From NCBI GenBank assembly GCA_963839745.1, contig CAWIWC010000015.1, positions 72,498 through 136,497 of the forward strand: a stretch of 64,000 nucleotides of DNA, in the 5' to 3' direction. The position numbers and the translations under genes are program-made. Shown in pieces: positions 8,817-18,227 of the stretch (position 1 is the stretch's first letter; each line of letters starts with the position of its first letter). This stretch comes from JAIBJN01 sp963839745 (GTDB lineage: Bacteria; Actinomycetota; Thermoleophilia; Gaiellales; Gaiellaceae). Below the pieces are notes generated by a model, which was given only the letters and a program-made list of their open reading frames with translations, was not told the origin of the DNA and ran no database searches.

Positions 8817-9935
8817 CTATTCAAATTGTACGTTTGCAGGGCTTTCGGCCATGAGCTCGACGGTGACGCCGCCCCCGAGGAAGCGCCCTCGAGTGGTGAG
8901 CACGAGCCCGTTGCCTTGCCGCTCGGCCAGGCCGAGGCGCTCCATGCGGTCGAGTGCCGCCGTGTCGAGCGCACCCGCCACCTCCGCGAGCGGCACCGGC
9001 TCGTCGAGCCTGAGACCGAGCATCAGCCGCTCCCGGCTCACGGTCTCCGGCTCGAGCGGCTCCTCGTCCCGTGGCGGCAGCTCTCCACGCGCGAGCGTCG
9101 CCACGTAGGCGGGGAGCGCAGGCCGGTTGCGCCAGCGGAGGCCCCCGATCGTCGAGACTGCCCCGATGCCCAGGCCGAGGTAGTCGCGCCCGAACCAGTA
9201 GCCGAGGTTGTGGCGCGCCTGCCGTCCCGGCCGGCAGAAGTTGGCCGTCTCGTACCAGCGGTAGCCCGCCCCCGTCAGCTCGTCGACGACGAGCTCGAAG
9301 TAGCCCTCCATCGCCTCCGCCTGGCGCCCGAGCTCGTCGCCGTGCGCGAAGGTGAAGCGCGTGCCGGGCTTGGCCTCGAGCTCGTAGCACGACAGGTGCT
9401 CCGGGCCGAGGGCGATCGCCTCTGCGAGATCTCGCTCGAGGTCGGAGGGGCTCTGGCCGGGAATCCCGTACAGGAGATCGAGCGAGATGTTGTCAAATCC
9501 GGCATCACGCAGATGGTAGAACGCACGGCGGACGGCCTCCGGGCCGGCCTGCCGCTCGAGCACCTCCAGGAGCCGTGACTGGAAGCTCTGGGCGCCGAGC
9601 GACACGCGGGTCACGCCGCGGCCGCGCAGGAGCGCGGCGAGCTCGGGCGTCACCGTCTCGGGGTTCGCCTCGACAGTCAGCTCCTCAGCGGGCGGCAGCG
9701 CCTCCAGAAGGCGCGCGAGCGCCTGCGGCTCGGTGTAGGTCGGCGTTCCGCCGCCGAGGAAGACGGTCTCGACCGTGTCCGCAAGCAGGCTGCGCCGGAG
9801 CTCGAGCTCGGCGAGCAGCGCGTCGACGTAAGCCTCGTGGCCGTCGCGGCGCCCGACGAGCGTGACGAAGTCGCAGTAGCCGCAGCGATGGGCACAGAAC
9901 GGCACGTGCACGTAGAGATGCCGGGCGCCAGTCAC
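8817..9935 (-). CDS. hemW: Radical SAM heme chaperone HemW
   Basis: 372-residue radical-SAM protein of the HemN/HemW family. The cluster motif is CAHRCGYC followed by DF, that is CxxxCxYCxF as in HemW, and not the CxxxCxxCxC of true oxygen-independent coproporphyrinogen oxidase HemN. It is therefore called a heme chaperone rather than an oxidase. The GGGTPT SAM segment and the C-terminal winged region with a final hydrophobic stretch are present. It overlaps lepA by four bases (ATGA), the classic lepA-hemW-hrcA-dnaJ order. Confidence 0.93.
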   Translation of the reverse strand: MTGARHLYVHVPFCAHRCGYCDFVTLVGRRDGHEAYVDALLAELELRRSLLADTVETVFLGGGTPTYTEPQALARLLEALPPAEELTVEANPETVTPELAALLRGRGVTRVSLGAQSFQSRLLEVLERQAGPEAVRRAFYHLRDAGFDNISLDLLYGIPGQSPSDLERDLAEAIALGPEHLSCYELEAKPGTRFTFAHGDELGRQAEAMEGYFELVVDELTGAGYRWYETANFCRPGRQARHNLGYWFGRDYLGLGIGAVSTIGGLRWRNRPALPAYVATLARGELPPRDEEPLEPETVSRERLMLGLRLDEPVPLAEVAGALDTAALDRMERLGLAERQGNGLVLTTRGRFLGGGVTVELMAESPANVQFE

Positions 9936-11722
9936 TTGCGCTCACCGTCCAGGTTGAGCACCGCGAGGAACGCCTCCTGTGGTACCTCGACTGCGCCGAC
10001 CTGCTTCATGCGCTTCTTGCCCTTCTTCTGGCGTTCGAGCAGCTTGCGCTTGCGCGTGATGTCGCCTCCGTAGCACTTGGCGAGCACGTCCTTGCGCTTG
10101 GCCTTGATCGTCTCGCGGGCGACGATCCGCGCACCGATCGCGGCCTGCACGGGCACGTCGAACATCTGCCGCGGGATCTCCTGGCGGAGACGGTCGACGA
10201 GTGCGCGCCCGCGCGGGTACGCGGAGTCCTTGTGGACGATGAGGCTGAGCGCGTCGACGAGATCGCCCGCGAGCAGGACGTCGAGGCGCACCAGCTCGCC
10301 GGGCTCGAACCCGACGATGTCGTAGTCGAAGCTCGCGTAACCCCTGGTTCGGCTCTTCAGCTGGTCGTAGTAGTCGTAGACGATCTCCGCGAGCGGGAGG
10401 TCGTACGTAAGGAGCACGCGCTCCTCGCTCAGGTACTCCATGTGGTCGAAGCGACCCCGCCGGTCGTTGTTGAGCTCCATGACGGCGCCGACGAAGCCCT
10501 TGGGCACGATCGTGGTCGCCCGGATGTAGGGCTCCTCGACCAGCTCGACCTCGCGCGGCATCTCGGCCGGGTTGTGCACCTCGAGCTCCTCGCCCGTCTT
10601 CGTGAGGACGCGGTAGGCGACGTTCGGAGCCGTCACGAGCAGGTCGAGGTCAAACTCGCGCTCGAGGCGCTCGCGCACGATCTCCATGTGCAGCAGGCCG
10701 AGGAACCCGCAGCGAAACCCGAAGCCGAGCGCCTGCGACGTCTCCGGCTCGTAGAAGAGCGAGGCGTCGTTGAGCTTCAGCTTCTCCAGCGCGTCGCGGA
10801 GGTCCGGGTAGTCGTCCGACTCGGTGGGGAAGAGCCCGGCGAAGACGGTCGGCTTCACGTCCTTGTAGCCGGGGAGCGGTTCGGCGGCGGGCTGGTCCTG
10901 CGCCGTCAGCGTGTCGCCCACGCGCAGCCGACTGACCTCCTTCAGGCCGGTGACGACGTACCCGACCTCGCCGGCCTCGAGGGTCGGGGTGGGGCTCCTG
11001 TCCGGAGAGAAGAAGCCGAGCTCCTCCGCCTCGAAGCGCGTGCCTTCCGCCATCGCGCGCAGGCGCTGGCGCGTCGAGAAGGAACCGTCGACCATCCGCA
11101 CGAAGGCGACGACGCCGCGGTACTGGTCGTACGAGGAGTCGAAGACGAGCGCGCGCGGCGGAGCGTCCGGATCGCCGACCGGCGCCGGGATGCGGTCGAC
11201 GACGGCGTCGAGCACCGCCTCCACCCCCTCCCCGGTCTTGGCGGAGATCCGCAGGACGCGCTCGGGATCCTCCCCCACAAGCTCGGCGACCTCGGCCGCA
11301 GCAGCAGCGGGGTCGGCCTGGGGCAGGTCGATCTTGTTCACGACGGGGACGATCTCGAGGTTGTTCTCGATCGCGAGGTAGGCGTTGGCGAGTGTCTGCG
11401 CCTCGATGCCCTGAGCGGCGTCCACGACGAGGATCGCCCCCTCGCACGCCTGGAGTGCACGTGAGACCTCGTACGTGAAGTCGACGTGACCCGGCGTGTC
11501 GATCAGGTTGAGCTGGTGCCCGCGCCACAGCACCCGGACGGCCTGCGCCTTGATCGTGATGCCGCGCTCGCGCTCGAGCTCCATCGAGTCGAGCACCTGC
11601 TCGCGCATCTCGCGCCCGGAGAGGGTCTGGGTCACCTCGAGCACGCGGTCGGCCAGGGTCGACTTGCCGTGGTCGATGTGCGCCACGATGGAGAAGTTGC
11701 GGATGCGGTCGAGCGAGCTCAT
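9932..11722 (-). CDS. lepA: Elongation factor 4 (LepA)
   Basis: Ribosome-binding translational GTPase (EF4). 596 residues from ATG at 11722, which overlaps the murJ stop as ATGA. G motifs are AHIDHGKSTL, DTPGHVDF and NKIDLP. EF-G-like domains follow, with the LepA-specific C-terminal domain ending in a Lys/Arg-rich tail (KKGKKRMKQVG). The open frame continues far upstream antiparallel to murJ, but that part is arginine-rich shadow. Length and motif spacing are normal. Confidence 0.96.
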   Translation of the reverse strand: MSSLDRIRNFSIVAHIDHGKSTLADRVLEVTQTLSGREMREQVLDSMELERERGITIKAQAVRVLWRGHQLNLIDTPGHVDFTYEVSRALQACEGAILVVDAAQGIEAQTLANAYLAIENNLEIVPVVNKIDLPQADPAAAAAEVAELVGEDPERVLRISAKTGEGVEAVLDAVVDRIPAPVGDPDAPPRALVFDSSYDQYRGVVAFVRMVDGSFSTRQRLRAMAEGTRFEAEELGFFSPDRSPTPTLEAGEVGYVVTGLKEVSRLRVGDTLTAQDQPAAEPLPGYKDVKPTVFAGLFPTESDDYPDLRDALEKLKLNDASLFYEPETSQALGFGFRCGFLGLLHMEIVRERLEREFDLDLLVTAPNVAYRVLTKTGEELEVHNPAEMPREVELVEEPYIRATTIVPKGFVGAVMELNNDRRGRFDHMEYLSEERVLLTYDLPLAEIVYDYYDQLKSRTRGYASFDYDIVGFEPGELVRLDVLLAGDLVDALSLIVHKDSAYPRGRALVDRLRQEIPRQMFDVPVQAAIGARIVARETIKAKRKDVLAKCYGGDITRKRKLLERQKKGKKRMKQVGAVEVPQEAFLAVLNLDGERK

Positions 11723-13323
11723 TCCTCGCTCGTTGTAGCTGATCGCCTGCGCAGCGAGAGCAGCGTCTGCAGCTCGCGGACGCGGAGAAGCGCCGCAAGC
11801 CCGAGGTAGGCGGCCGCTCCGGCGAGGACGCCGACGCCCACCGAGAGGATCTGCGCGCCGAGCGAGCGGCCGAAGACCTCGTCGAGCCCGTACCAGACTC
11901 CAAAGGCCACTCCCGCTGCGCCGGCCGCGGCGACGCTGATACGGGCGTAGGAGGTTGCCAGCGCACGGCCGTGGATCCGCCCGAGGCGCCTCCGGAAGAC
12001 GACGAGGAGCGCGGCTGTGCCGGCGATGTTGACGATCGAGGTCGCCAGCGGGATGCCCCAGACGCCGACGCGGTAGAGCACGGCGTTCAGGGCGACGTTG
12101 AGCCCGAGGGTCCCCAGTGCGATGGCCGTCGGGACCCAGGCCGACTGGAGGCTGAAGAACGCCCGGTTGAGCATGAGCATCGTCCCGTTGAAGGTCAGCC
12201 CCAGCGCAAAGGCCGCAAACGCACCTGCGACGACCTGCGTCTGATCGGCGTCGAACGCGCCGCGCTGGTACAGCAGCCTCACGATCGGGACCGCGAGCAC
12301 CGCCCCGACGGCGCTCGCCGGAAGCAGGAGGAAGCCGATCTGGCGGAGACCCAGGGAGACCGTCTCCCGGAAGCCGACGATGTCGTTGCGGGCGGCGAGG
12401 CGGGAGAGCCGTGGGAAGAGGACGGTGGCGACGGCGACGGAGAAGATCCCCTGCGGGAGCATGTAGATGCGGAACGCGGCGTCGATGGCGCTCGGCGCGA
12501 GCTCCGGGTCGACGAACCGGGACGCAAAGAGTGTGTTGATGACGAGGTTGAAGTTGATGAGCCCGACGCCGAGGGTGATCGGGAGCATGAGGACGAAGAC
12601 ACGCTTGAGCGCCGGGTCGCGCAGGTCGAGCACGGCCCGGATGCGCCCGTCCTTCCCCCGCAGCCACCAGACGGGCGTGACCGCCAGGATCACCGTGCCG
12701 GCGAGGATGCCTCCCGCGTAGACGTAGAGCTGCGCCTCGACGCTGTCGAAGCGCGGGACGAAGACGACGAGCGAGACGATGATCGCGAGGTTCCAGAACA
12801 CCGGCATGAGCGCCGGGACCGTGAACTCCTCGTACGAGTTCAGGATCCCGGTGATGATCCCGGAGACGCCCATGAGGATCACGAGCGGGAAGAGAAGCCG
12901 CGAGAGCGTCGTGGCCAGCTCCTCGTAGGGGCCGCCGAAGAGGCTCATGACCCACGGCGCCAGGAGGAAGAAGAGGCCGGTCGCGGCGCCGAGTACGATG
13001 AGGACGAGCCAGATCAGGCTGGAGGCGAGCCGCCAGGCGCGCTCGCGCTGCTCCTTCTCCAGCAGCTCGCTGAAGACAGGGACGAAGGCGGCTCCGAGCG
13101 CCATGTCCGCCGCGAGCGACCGCACGAGGTTCGGCACCTGGAACGCGACCGTGAAGGCGTTGATCTCGCCCTCGACGCCGAAGTAGCGCCGCGCGACGAT
13201 CTCACGGAAGAGGCCGAGGATCCGGGAGATCCCGGTTGCGGCCGAGAAGATCGCTGTCGACCAGGCGAGGCGGCGGGGCCGCCCGGTGGACTTGGCCTCG
13301 TCGGCGTCCGCCTCGATCGTCAC
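11719..13323 (-). CDS. murJ: Lipid II flippase MurJ
   Basis: MOP-superfamily membrane protein that moves lipid II across the membrane for peptidoglycan synthesis. 534 residues with about 14 hydrophobic helices. The N-terminus (residues 20-60) carries the family segment ISRILGLFREIVARRYFG; conserved Asn/Arg-bearing helices and NSYEEFTVPA follow. The GTG start at 13323 is the first of the frame and gives a short acidic cytoplasmic lead (TIEADADEAK). It is the first gene of the long run toward era and is divergent from rpsT. Confidence 0.93.
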   Translation of the reverse strand: MTIEADADEAKSTGRPRRLAWSTAIFSAATGISRILGLFREIVARRYFGVEGEINAFTVAFQVPNLVRSLAADMALGAAFVPVFSELLEKEQRERAWRLASSLIWLVLIVLGAATGLFFLLAPWVMSLFGGPYEELATTLSRLLFPLVILMGVSGIITGILNSYEEFTVPALMPVFWNLAIIVSLVVFVPRFDSVEAQLYVYAGGILAGTVILAVTPVWWLRGKDGRIRAVLDLRDPALKRVFVLMLPITLGVGLINFNLVINTLFASRFVDPELAPSAIDAAFRIYMLPQGIFSVAVATVLFPRLSRLAARNDIVGFRETVSLGLRQIGFLLLPASAVGAVLAVPIVRLLYQRGAFDADQTQVVAGAFAAFALGLTFNGTMLMLNRAFFSLQSAWVPTAIALGTLGLNVALNAVLYRVGVWGIPLATSIVNIAGTAALLVVFRRRLGRIHGRALATSYARISVAAAGAAGVAFGVWYGLDEVFGRSLGAQILSVGVGVLAGAAAYLGLAALLRVRELQTLLSLRRRSATTSEE

Positions 13324-13364
13324 CGGATCGAGGATAGGCGAGCGGCCGGAAGGGCGGCTCCTGC

Positions 13365-13370
13365 TACGAT
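13365..13370 (+). promoter_or_regulatory. Probable -10 box of rpsT
   Basis: TACGAT preceded by TGC (extended -10 form, TGCTACGAT) about 30 bases ahead of the rpsT ATG, in the divergent gap between murJ and rpsT. No good -35 is visible at 16-18 bases, so this rests on the -10 alone. Confidence 0.4.
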
Positions 13371-13400
13371 CTGCGCGGCCCGCCGGGGCCTTTTCTCCGT

Positions 13401-13661
13401 ATGCCGAACATCAAGCAACAGAAGCGCCGCGTCTCGATCGCCGCCCGTCAGCGGATGGAGAACCTGCGCTACCGCTCGAGCGCGAAGACGCTCTACAAGC
13501 GGCTCGAGACGGCCATCGCCGACGACGACAAGGACGGCGCCGCGCAGGCGCACCGTGAGCTCGTCCGCTGCCTCGACAAGGCCTCCGCCGCGCACGCGAT
13601 GCATCCGAACCGCGCGGCCAGGAAGAAGTCGCAGGCCGCCCGCCTCGTCGCGGGCAGCTAG
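13401..13661 (+). CDS. rpsT: 30S ribosomal protein S20
   Basis: 86-residue basic, all-helical 16S rRNA-binding protein. It starts MPNIKQQKRRVSIAARQR and has the conserved A-x-HPNRAARKKS segment near the C-terminus, typical of S20 in actinobacteria. It is a single plus-strand gene between two minus-strand runs. Its stop overlaps the stop of holA by four bases in a convergent arrangement, as rpsT/holA often are. Confidence 0.96.
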   Translation: MPNIKQQKRRVSIAARQRMENLRYRSSAKTLYKRLETAIADDDKDGAAQAHRELVRCLDKASAAHAMHPNRAARKKSQAARLVAGS

Positions 13662-14647
13662 CCCCTCGCGCCGACGCTCTCGGGCCGGGCCACCAGCTCG
13701 ACCAGCGCGCGCTCCAGCTCGAGCTCGCCTGTCAGCCTGCTCGACCCCTTGAGAGCCGCATCCAGCGCGGCCAGCGTGACGACCGCGTCGTCGAGCTCGT
13801 CGCGCGAGTAGTTGTCCGCATGGCCGAGCGCCTTGCGGACGCGGAACTCGTGCTTGCGGAGCCGTTTGGCGATGTCCTTCGCGCCGAGCCCCTCCTCGGC
13901 GAGCGCCTGCACCTGGCGGACAAGCGCGACCTGGGAGGCCAGGCGCATGGCGATGACGAACGGCTCCTCGCCGTGCTCGAGGTCGGCCTGGCAGGCGGCG
14001 AGCGTGCCGGCCATGTTGCGGGCGCCCCAGGCGTCCATGATCGCCCAGGCGGAGGCGTCGTTCGACGGCGCCGCGAGCAGCTCCACCTCGCGGCGGCCGA
14101 TCGTCTCGCCCCCGGCCCAGGCCGCGAGCTTCTCGGCCTCGGTGGTGAGCGCCGTCGCGTCGTCGCCCACGATGTCCACGAGCGCCCGGGCGGCGTCGGG
14201 GTCGGCGTTGACGCCGAGTCGCTCGAACTGGGCGCGGACCCACGAGGGAAGATCGCGCGGCTTCGGCACCTCGTACGTCAGCACCTCGCCCGCCTTCTTG
14301 CAGAGCGCGGGGAGGGTCGAGCCCTTGAGGTCGCCTTCGGCGACCAGGACCAGCACCGCTCCCGCGACGGGATCCTTGACATAGGCGGCGACGGCCTCCT
14401 CGTCGTCCTTCTTCCAGCTCTCGACGCCCTCGACGAGCACGAGGCGCCCGCCCTCTCCGGCGAAGAGGCCGAGCGAGTTGCACGCGGCGACCGCCTCCTC
14501 CCCGCCCGCGGCGTCGGCCGCGAGCGTCTCGAACGACTCGGGCCCGAATCGCGCGCGGAGGCGCTCGAGAGCACGGCGGATCTTCGGACGGTCTCCGCCG
14601 GTGATGAGATAGATGGGACGCAGCTCGCCCTCGGCCACCGCGGCCAA
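13658..14647 (-). CDS. holA: DNA polymerase III delta subunit
   Basis: Clamp-loader subunit that opens the beta sliding clamp. 329 residues. The N-terminal RecA-like domain lacks an intact Walker site, as expected (ITGGDRPKIRRALERL). The C-terminal helical collar contains KHEFRVRKALGHADNYSRDELDDAVV, here cited only as the family-typical region at about residues 255-285. A TTG start at 14647 is assumed; the start is not well fixed. It follows comEC by six bases, and comEA-comEC-holA-rpsT is a common Gram-positive order. Confidence 0.9.
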   Translation of the reverse strand: MAAVAEGELRPIYLITGGDRPKIRRALERLRARFGPESFETLAADAAGGEEAVAACNSLGLFAGEGGRLVLVEGVESWKKDDEEAVAAYVKDPVAGAVLVLVAEGDLKGSTLPALCKKAGEVLTYEVPKPRDLPSWVRAQFERLGVNADPDAARALVDIVGDDATALTTEAEKLAAWAGGETIGRREVELLAAPSNDASAWAIMDAWGARNMAGTLAACQADLEHGEEPFVIAMRLASQVALVRQVQALAEEGLGAKDIAKRLRKHEFRVRKALGHADNYSRDELDDAVVTLAALDAALKGSSRLTGELELERALVELVARPESVGARG

Positions 14648-14653
14648 GCATAG

Positions 14654-16939
14654 TCAGTGCTCCCGGGAGACCGAGATCCGGCGCCCGTCCGTCTCGATCG
14701 TGATGCGGCCGTCGAGATCGGTGCGGTAGACGTCGAGCCCGGAGAGCCCCGTCAGGGTGGCCATCGTGGACGGGGTCGGGTGGCCGTAGTCGTTGTTCGC
14801 GCCGACTGAGACGACCGCGATCTGCGGGTCGACGAGGTCGAGCAAGGCCGGCAGCGCCGTGTCCGCGGAACCGTGGTGCGCGACCTTGAGGATCTCCGCC
14901 GGCGGCGGCCGGATGGGGACCGTGACGTTCCCCTCCGCGTCGGCGGTGAGCAGCGTGTCGATGCGTCCGTAGCTCGCCACGAGGACGACCGCGTGGTTGT
15001 TCGGATCGTCGCCCGGCAGACCGGGGCCGTCCGGCCAGAGCACTTCGAGGCGGAGCGCGCCCACGCGCAGCCGCTGGCCGGCGCGGACGGCGAGAACGGG
15101 CACGTCTTGCTCCCGCGCTGCCGCGACGGCGGCGTCATGATCCTCGCTTTCCGCCGGGATGCGCGGGTCGAGCACCGTCCCGACCTCGACCGCGTCGAGC
15201 ACGTCTGCGGCGCCGCCGATGTGATCGCGCTGAGGATGGGTCAGGACGAGCGCGACCAGGCGCTCCACGCCGAGGCTCTCGAGCTGTCCGGCGACGTCAG
15301 CCTCGGGAGGGCCCTGGTCGATGAGAACCGCACCCTCGGGAACCTGGAGCAGGATCGCGTCTCCCTGGCCGACGTCGAGCACCGTGATCCGGAGCCCGTT
15401 CGGGAGCGGCGGGGGCTCGCCGGGAACGCTCCTCCAGGCGGCGACCAGTGCGAGAATGGCCGCAGCGACCGCTGCCGCACGCCGGAGCCGCGGCCGGCGC
15501 GCAACCACGAGCACGGCGACGAGCGCCGTCGCCCCGAGGAGGGCAAGCAGTGCGCGCCCCGACTCGACTTGCGCGTACGGCAGGCCGCCGACCGCCCGCG
15601 CGCAGAACGCGAGATACGCGGCCAGCCAGCTGTCGATCCAGGCGAGGGCACTCGCGGCCTCCGGCAGCATCGGGTGAAGAGCGGCGGCTGCGAGGGCAAG
15701 GCCGAGGAGCGGCGCGACGATCGGCGCCGCGAGCGCGTTGGCGGCGAGCGAGTAGACGGGGATCGCCCCGAAATGGAGCCAGAGGATCGGAGCCGTCGCA
15801 GCGCCGCATGCAGCGGAGAGCGCGACGATCTCGGCGAGCTTGACCGGCAGCGGGTAGCCCTCCAGCCGCGCCTCGATCCGCGGGACGAGCACGAAGATGG
15901 CGGCGACGGCGGCGAACGAGAGCTGGAAGCCGGGCTCGAGCAGGCTGTACGGGCTCCACGCGAGGAGGACGGCCACTCCTACGAGCAGGAAATACCAGCG
16001 GTCGCGCGGCCGGGACGCGAGCCACGCGAGCGATGCGAGCCCGCCCGCGACGCCGGCCCGGACGACGGACGGCTGCCAGCCGACCGCGAGTACGTAGGCG
16101 AAGACCGCGGCGAGGGCGCCGACCTCCCCGATCCAGCGCGGGAAGCCGAGCGTCCAGGCGAGGAGGATCATCCCGGCGACGACGTAGGCGACGTTCTGGC
16201 CCGAGACTGCAAGCAGGTGGTAGAGGCCGGAGGCCCGAAACTGGTCGCGCAATTCCTGATCGAGCCCTTCGTCCTCGCCGAGGACGACGCCGGCGAGCAC
16301 CGCCCGGCGCTCGCCCGGCGGCACCGCCTCGAGCGAGCGCGCAACGCCTCGCCGCAGCCGGTCCGCGACTGCGCCGAGCCCACCCCGGCGCCCCACGACA
16401 CGGAAGCTGCCTCCCCGCAGGACGACATGGATCCCCTGGCGCCGGAGGTACGCCGCCTCGTCGAAGCCGCCCTCGGCCTCGGGACCTCGAGGGCGGGCGA
16501 CCGTGACGACGACCTCAAGGAGCGAGCCCTGGGGCGGCGCGCGCTCCGGCGGGAGATCGAGGCGCGCGCGCTCGTCGAGCTCGTCTCTGCCGAAGCGCAG
16601 GACGCGAACGGGAACGCGGACGGCGAATTCGCTCCGCCGCGCGGGGCCGGTCACCTCGACGCGTGCGAGCGCGGCCCGGCCGACCTCGGTCTCGAGCACG
16701 CTGGCGTCGAGGGCGTCGAGGCGCACGCTTCCCCACCACAGTCCTGCGAGCACGAGAGCGAGGGCGAGGAGAGGGACACGCGCAGGCGCGATGACCACGG
16801 CGAGCAGGCCGGCCGCGCCGGCGGAGAGCGCGAGCCCTGCGTGGGCCTCGCGGCCGAGGAGGGCAAGCGCGAGGCCCGCGCAGAGCGCGGCGGCCAGAAG
16901 GTGCGCCGCCGGCACCCGCCGAAGGAGGTCGGTCGCCAC
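14654..16939 (-). CDS. comEC: ComEC/Rec2 DNA-uptake channel
   Basis: Membrane channel for single-stranded DNA import in natural transformation. 761 residues: N-terminal hydrophobic helices, an OB-like DUF4131 region, the competence domain with about eight helices (residues 205-510; contains HLLAVSGQNV), and a C-terminal metallo-beta-lactamase-like domain (515-761) with VLDVGQGDA, THPQRDHIGG and HHGSAD. The second histidine of the usual HxHxDH is Gln, as seen in variable form in other ComEC proteins. It follows comEA by seven bases, so both late competence genes are present. No other com genes are in the window. Confidence 0.93.
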   Translation of the reverse strand: MATDLLRRVPAAHLLAAALCAGLALALLGREAHAGLALSAGAAGLLAVVIAPARVPLLALALVLAGLWWGSVRLDALDASVLETEVGRAALARVEVTGPARRSEFAVRVPVRVLRFGRDELDERARLDLPPERAPPQGSLLEVVVTVARPRGPEAEGGFDEAAYLRRQGIHVVLRGGSFRVVGRRGGLGAVADRLRRGVARSLEAVPPGERRAVLAGVVLGEDEGLDQELRDQFRASGLYHLLAVSGQNVAYVVAGMILLAWTLGFPRWIGEVGALAAVFAYVLAVGWQPSVVRAGVAGGLASLAWLASRPRDRWYFLLVGVAVLLAWSPYSLLEPGFQLSFAAVAAIFVLVPRIEARLEGYPLPVKLAEIVALSAACGAATAPILWLHFGAIPVYSLAANALAAPIVAPLLGLALAAAALHPMLPEAASALAWIDSWLAAYLAFCARAVGGLPYAQVESGRALLALLGATALVAVLVVARRPRLRRAAAVAAAILALVAAWRSVPGEPPPLPNGLRITVLDVGQGDAILLQVPEGAVLIDQGPPEADVAGQLESLGVERLVALVLTHPQRDHIGGAADVLDAVEVGTVLDPRIPAESEDHDAAVAAAREQDVPVLAVRAGQRLRVGALRLEVLWPDGPGLPGDDPNNHAVVLVASYGRIDTLLTADAEGNVTVPIRPPPAEILKVAHHGSADTALPALLDLVDPQIAVVSVGANNDYGHPTPSTMATLTGLSGLDVYRTDLDGRITIETDGRRISVSREH

Positions 16940-16946
16940 GATCCGG

Positions 16947-17531
16947 TCACAGGCCGACGAGCGGCCGAAGCTGCTCGAGCCGGGCCGGGCCGATCCCAGG
17001 GACGGCGTCCAGCTCCTCGATCGAGCCGAACCCGCCGTTGGCGGTGCGGAAGTCGATGATCTGCTGGGCCGTGACCGGCCCGATGCCGGGCAACGCGTCG
17101 AGCTGCTCGACCGTCGCCGAGTTGAGGCTCACCTTCCCACCGGGCGCTCCGGGGGCACTGCCCTCACCGGCTGCCGCGCCCGGCTCGCCGCGCACCGGGA
17201 CGAGCACCTGCTGGCCGTCGGCCACCGGCGCGGCCAGGTTGACGAGCTCCAGCGCAGCCTTCGGCTTGGCTCCACCCGCCTCCGCGATCGCATCGTCGAT
17301 CCGGCTGCCGTCGGCGAGCTCGTAGAGCCCGGGGCGGTTGACCGCGCCGGCGACGTGGACGACCAGCATGCGGGGCGGCTCCTCCTCGACGTCCAGCGCG
17401 ACGGATTCCACGCTCGCCGCCGGACGCGCCTCACCGCGGTCCAGCGCGACGCGGCCGGCGATGGTGAGGAGGACGAGGAGCGCGGCGGCATAGGCGAACG
17501 CGCGGGCCCGCGAGATCGTCGGCATCTGCAC
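16947..17531 (-). CDS. comEA: ComEA DNA receptor
   Basis: Membrane-anchored DNA-binding protein that hands double-stranded DNA to ComEC. 194 residues: one N-terminal transmembrane helix (residues 8-28), a SLBB domain (about 50-110; VVHVAGAVNRPGLYELADG), a Gly/Ala linker, and a C-terminal double helix-hairpin-helix (130-194) with LPGIGPVTAQQIIDFR and VPGIGPARLEQLRPL. The layout is typical of Gram-positive ComEA. It lies between the DNRLRE protein and comEC. Confidence 0.93.
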   Translation of the reverse strand: MQMPTISRARAFAYAAALLVLLTIAGRVALDRGEARPAASVESVALDVEEEPPRMLVVHVAGAVNRPGLYELADGSRIDDAIAEAGGAKPKAALELVNLAAPVADGQQVLVPVRGEPGAAAGEGSAPGAPGGKVSLNSATVEQLDALPGIGPVTAQQIIDFRTANGGFGSIEELDAVPGIGPARLEQLRPLVGL

Positions 17532-17534
17532 GGC

Positions 17535-18164
17535 TCACCCGGTCGTGTAGTGGACGACGAGGCGCGGGCGGAGCGCGGCGTCTGGATAGCCGGCCGACGG
17601 CCCGTACGGCCCACTCGACCCGTACGCCTCGTCGCCGTCCTGCAGCTTCAGGAGCACGCCGCTGTTCGGCGCCTGGCCGCGGTGCCACGCACGGACGAGG
17701 GTTGTCACGTCCCAGGTGAGCCACTGCGGCGTACGAGCGGCGAGGACCACCGCCGTCGAGGCGACCCGCTCGTCGAAGTCAGGCTCCCGCTCGCGGGACC
17801 AGCTCGGGGAGAGGATGCGGTGGGCGTCGATCACGTAGCCGACTGCGCAGGCCACGGTCGTCAGGCGCGGCGCAACGCAGGTGCCGTCGTGGAAGATCGA
17901 GAGCTCGGCGCTCGAGATGGCCGCGCCCGGCGGAACCGAGGCGAGCGGGAAGCGCACGGCCGCACGCCAGACCTTGTCGTCGACGCCGCCGATCGGCAGG
18001 CGGGGCCCGTCGTCGCGGTAGCAGCGCGCCTCCCAGTCGTAGCTCCAGTCGCACCAGAATGGCAGGCCGACGTCGGCCTCGGGCGGGATCGAGACCAAAG
18101 CGGCGCGGGCGGCGCCGCCGATCCAGAGCGCCGCGAGCGCGATTGCCACGAGGAGAGCTCGCAT
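17535..18164 (-). CDS. Secreted DNRLRE-domain protein
   Basis: 209 residues with a signal peptide (about residues 1-22, MRALLVAIALAALWIGG...ARA). The mature part matches the DNRLRE pattern (beta-sandwich repeats of secreted surface proteins): WRAAVRFPLASVPPGAAISSAELSI early and WDVTTLVRAW and GVLLKL late. Several cysteines (WCDW, RCYRD, GTCVAP, VACAVG) suggest disulfides outside the cell. The stop lies 4 bases from the comEA start, so it seems to share a transcript with the competence genes. Its role is unknown; adhesion or a structural surface role is a guess from the fold. Confidence 0.7.
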   Translation of the reverse strand: MRALLVAIALAALWIGGAARAALVSIPPEADVGLPFWCDWSYDWEARCYRDDGPRLPIGGVDDKVWRAAVRFPLASVPPGAAISSAELSIFHDGTCVAPRLTTVACAVGYVIDAHRILSPSWSREREPDFDERVASTAVVLAARTPQWLTWDVTTLVRAWHRGQAPNSGVLLKLQDGDEAYGSSGPYGPSAGYPDAALRPRLVVHYTTG

Positions 18165-18227
18165 GCACTCGATGGTCGCGCGGAAAGACGCGCGTGTGGC
18201 GCGCGGACCGTGACGGAAGTGAGCCGG

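Noticed and set aside
8817..9935. Oxygen-independent coproporphyrinogen oxidase HemN
   Set aside because: The cluster motif is CxxxCxYCxF, lacking the fourth Cys of HemN, and the gene is next to lepA and hrcA as HemW is.
9932..12955. Very long minus-strand open frame running upstream of lepA through murJ
   Set aside because: The upstream part is an Arg/Ala/His-rich shadow of murJ; lepA itself starts at 11722 with an ATGA overlap.
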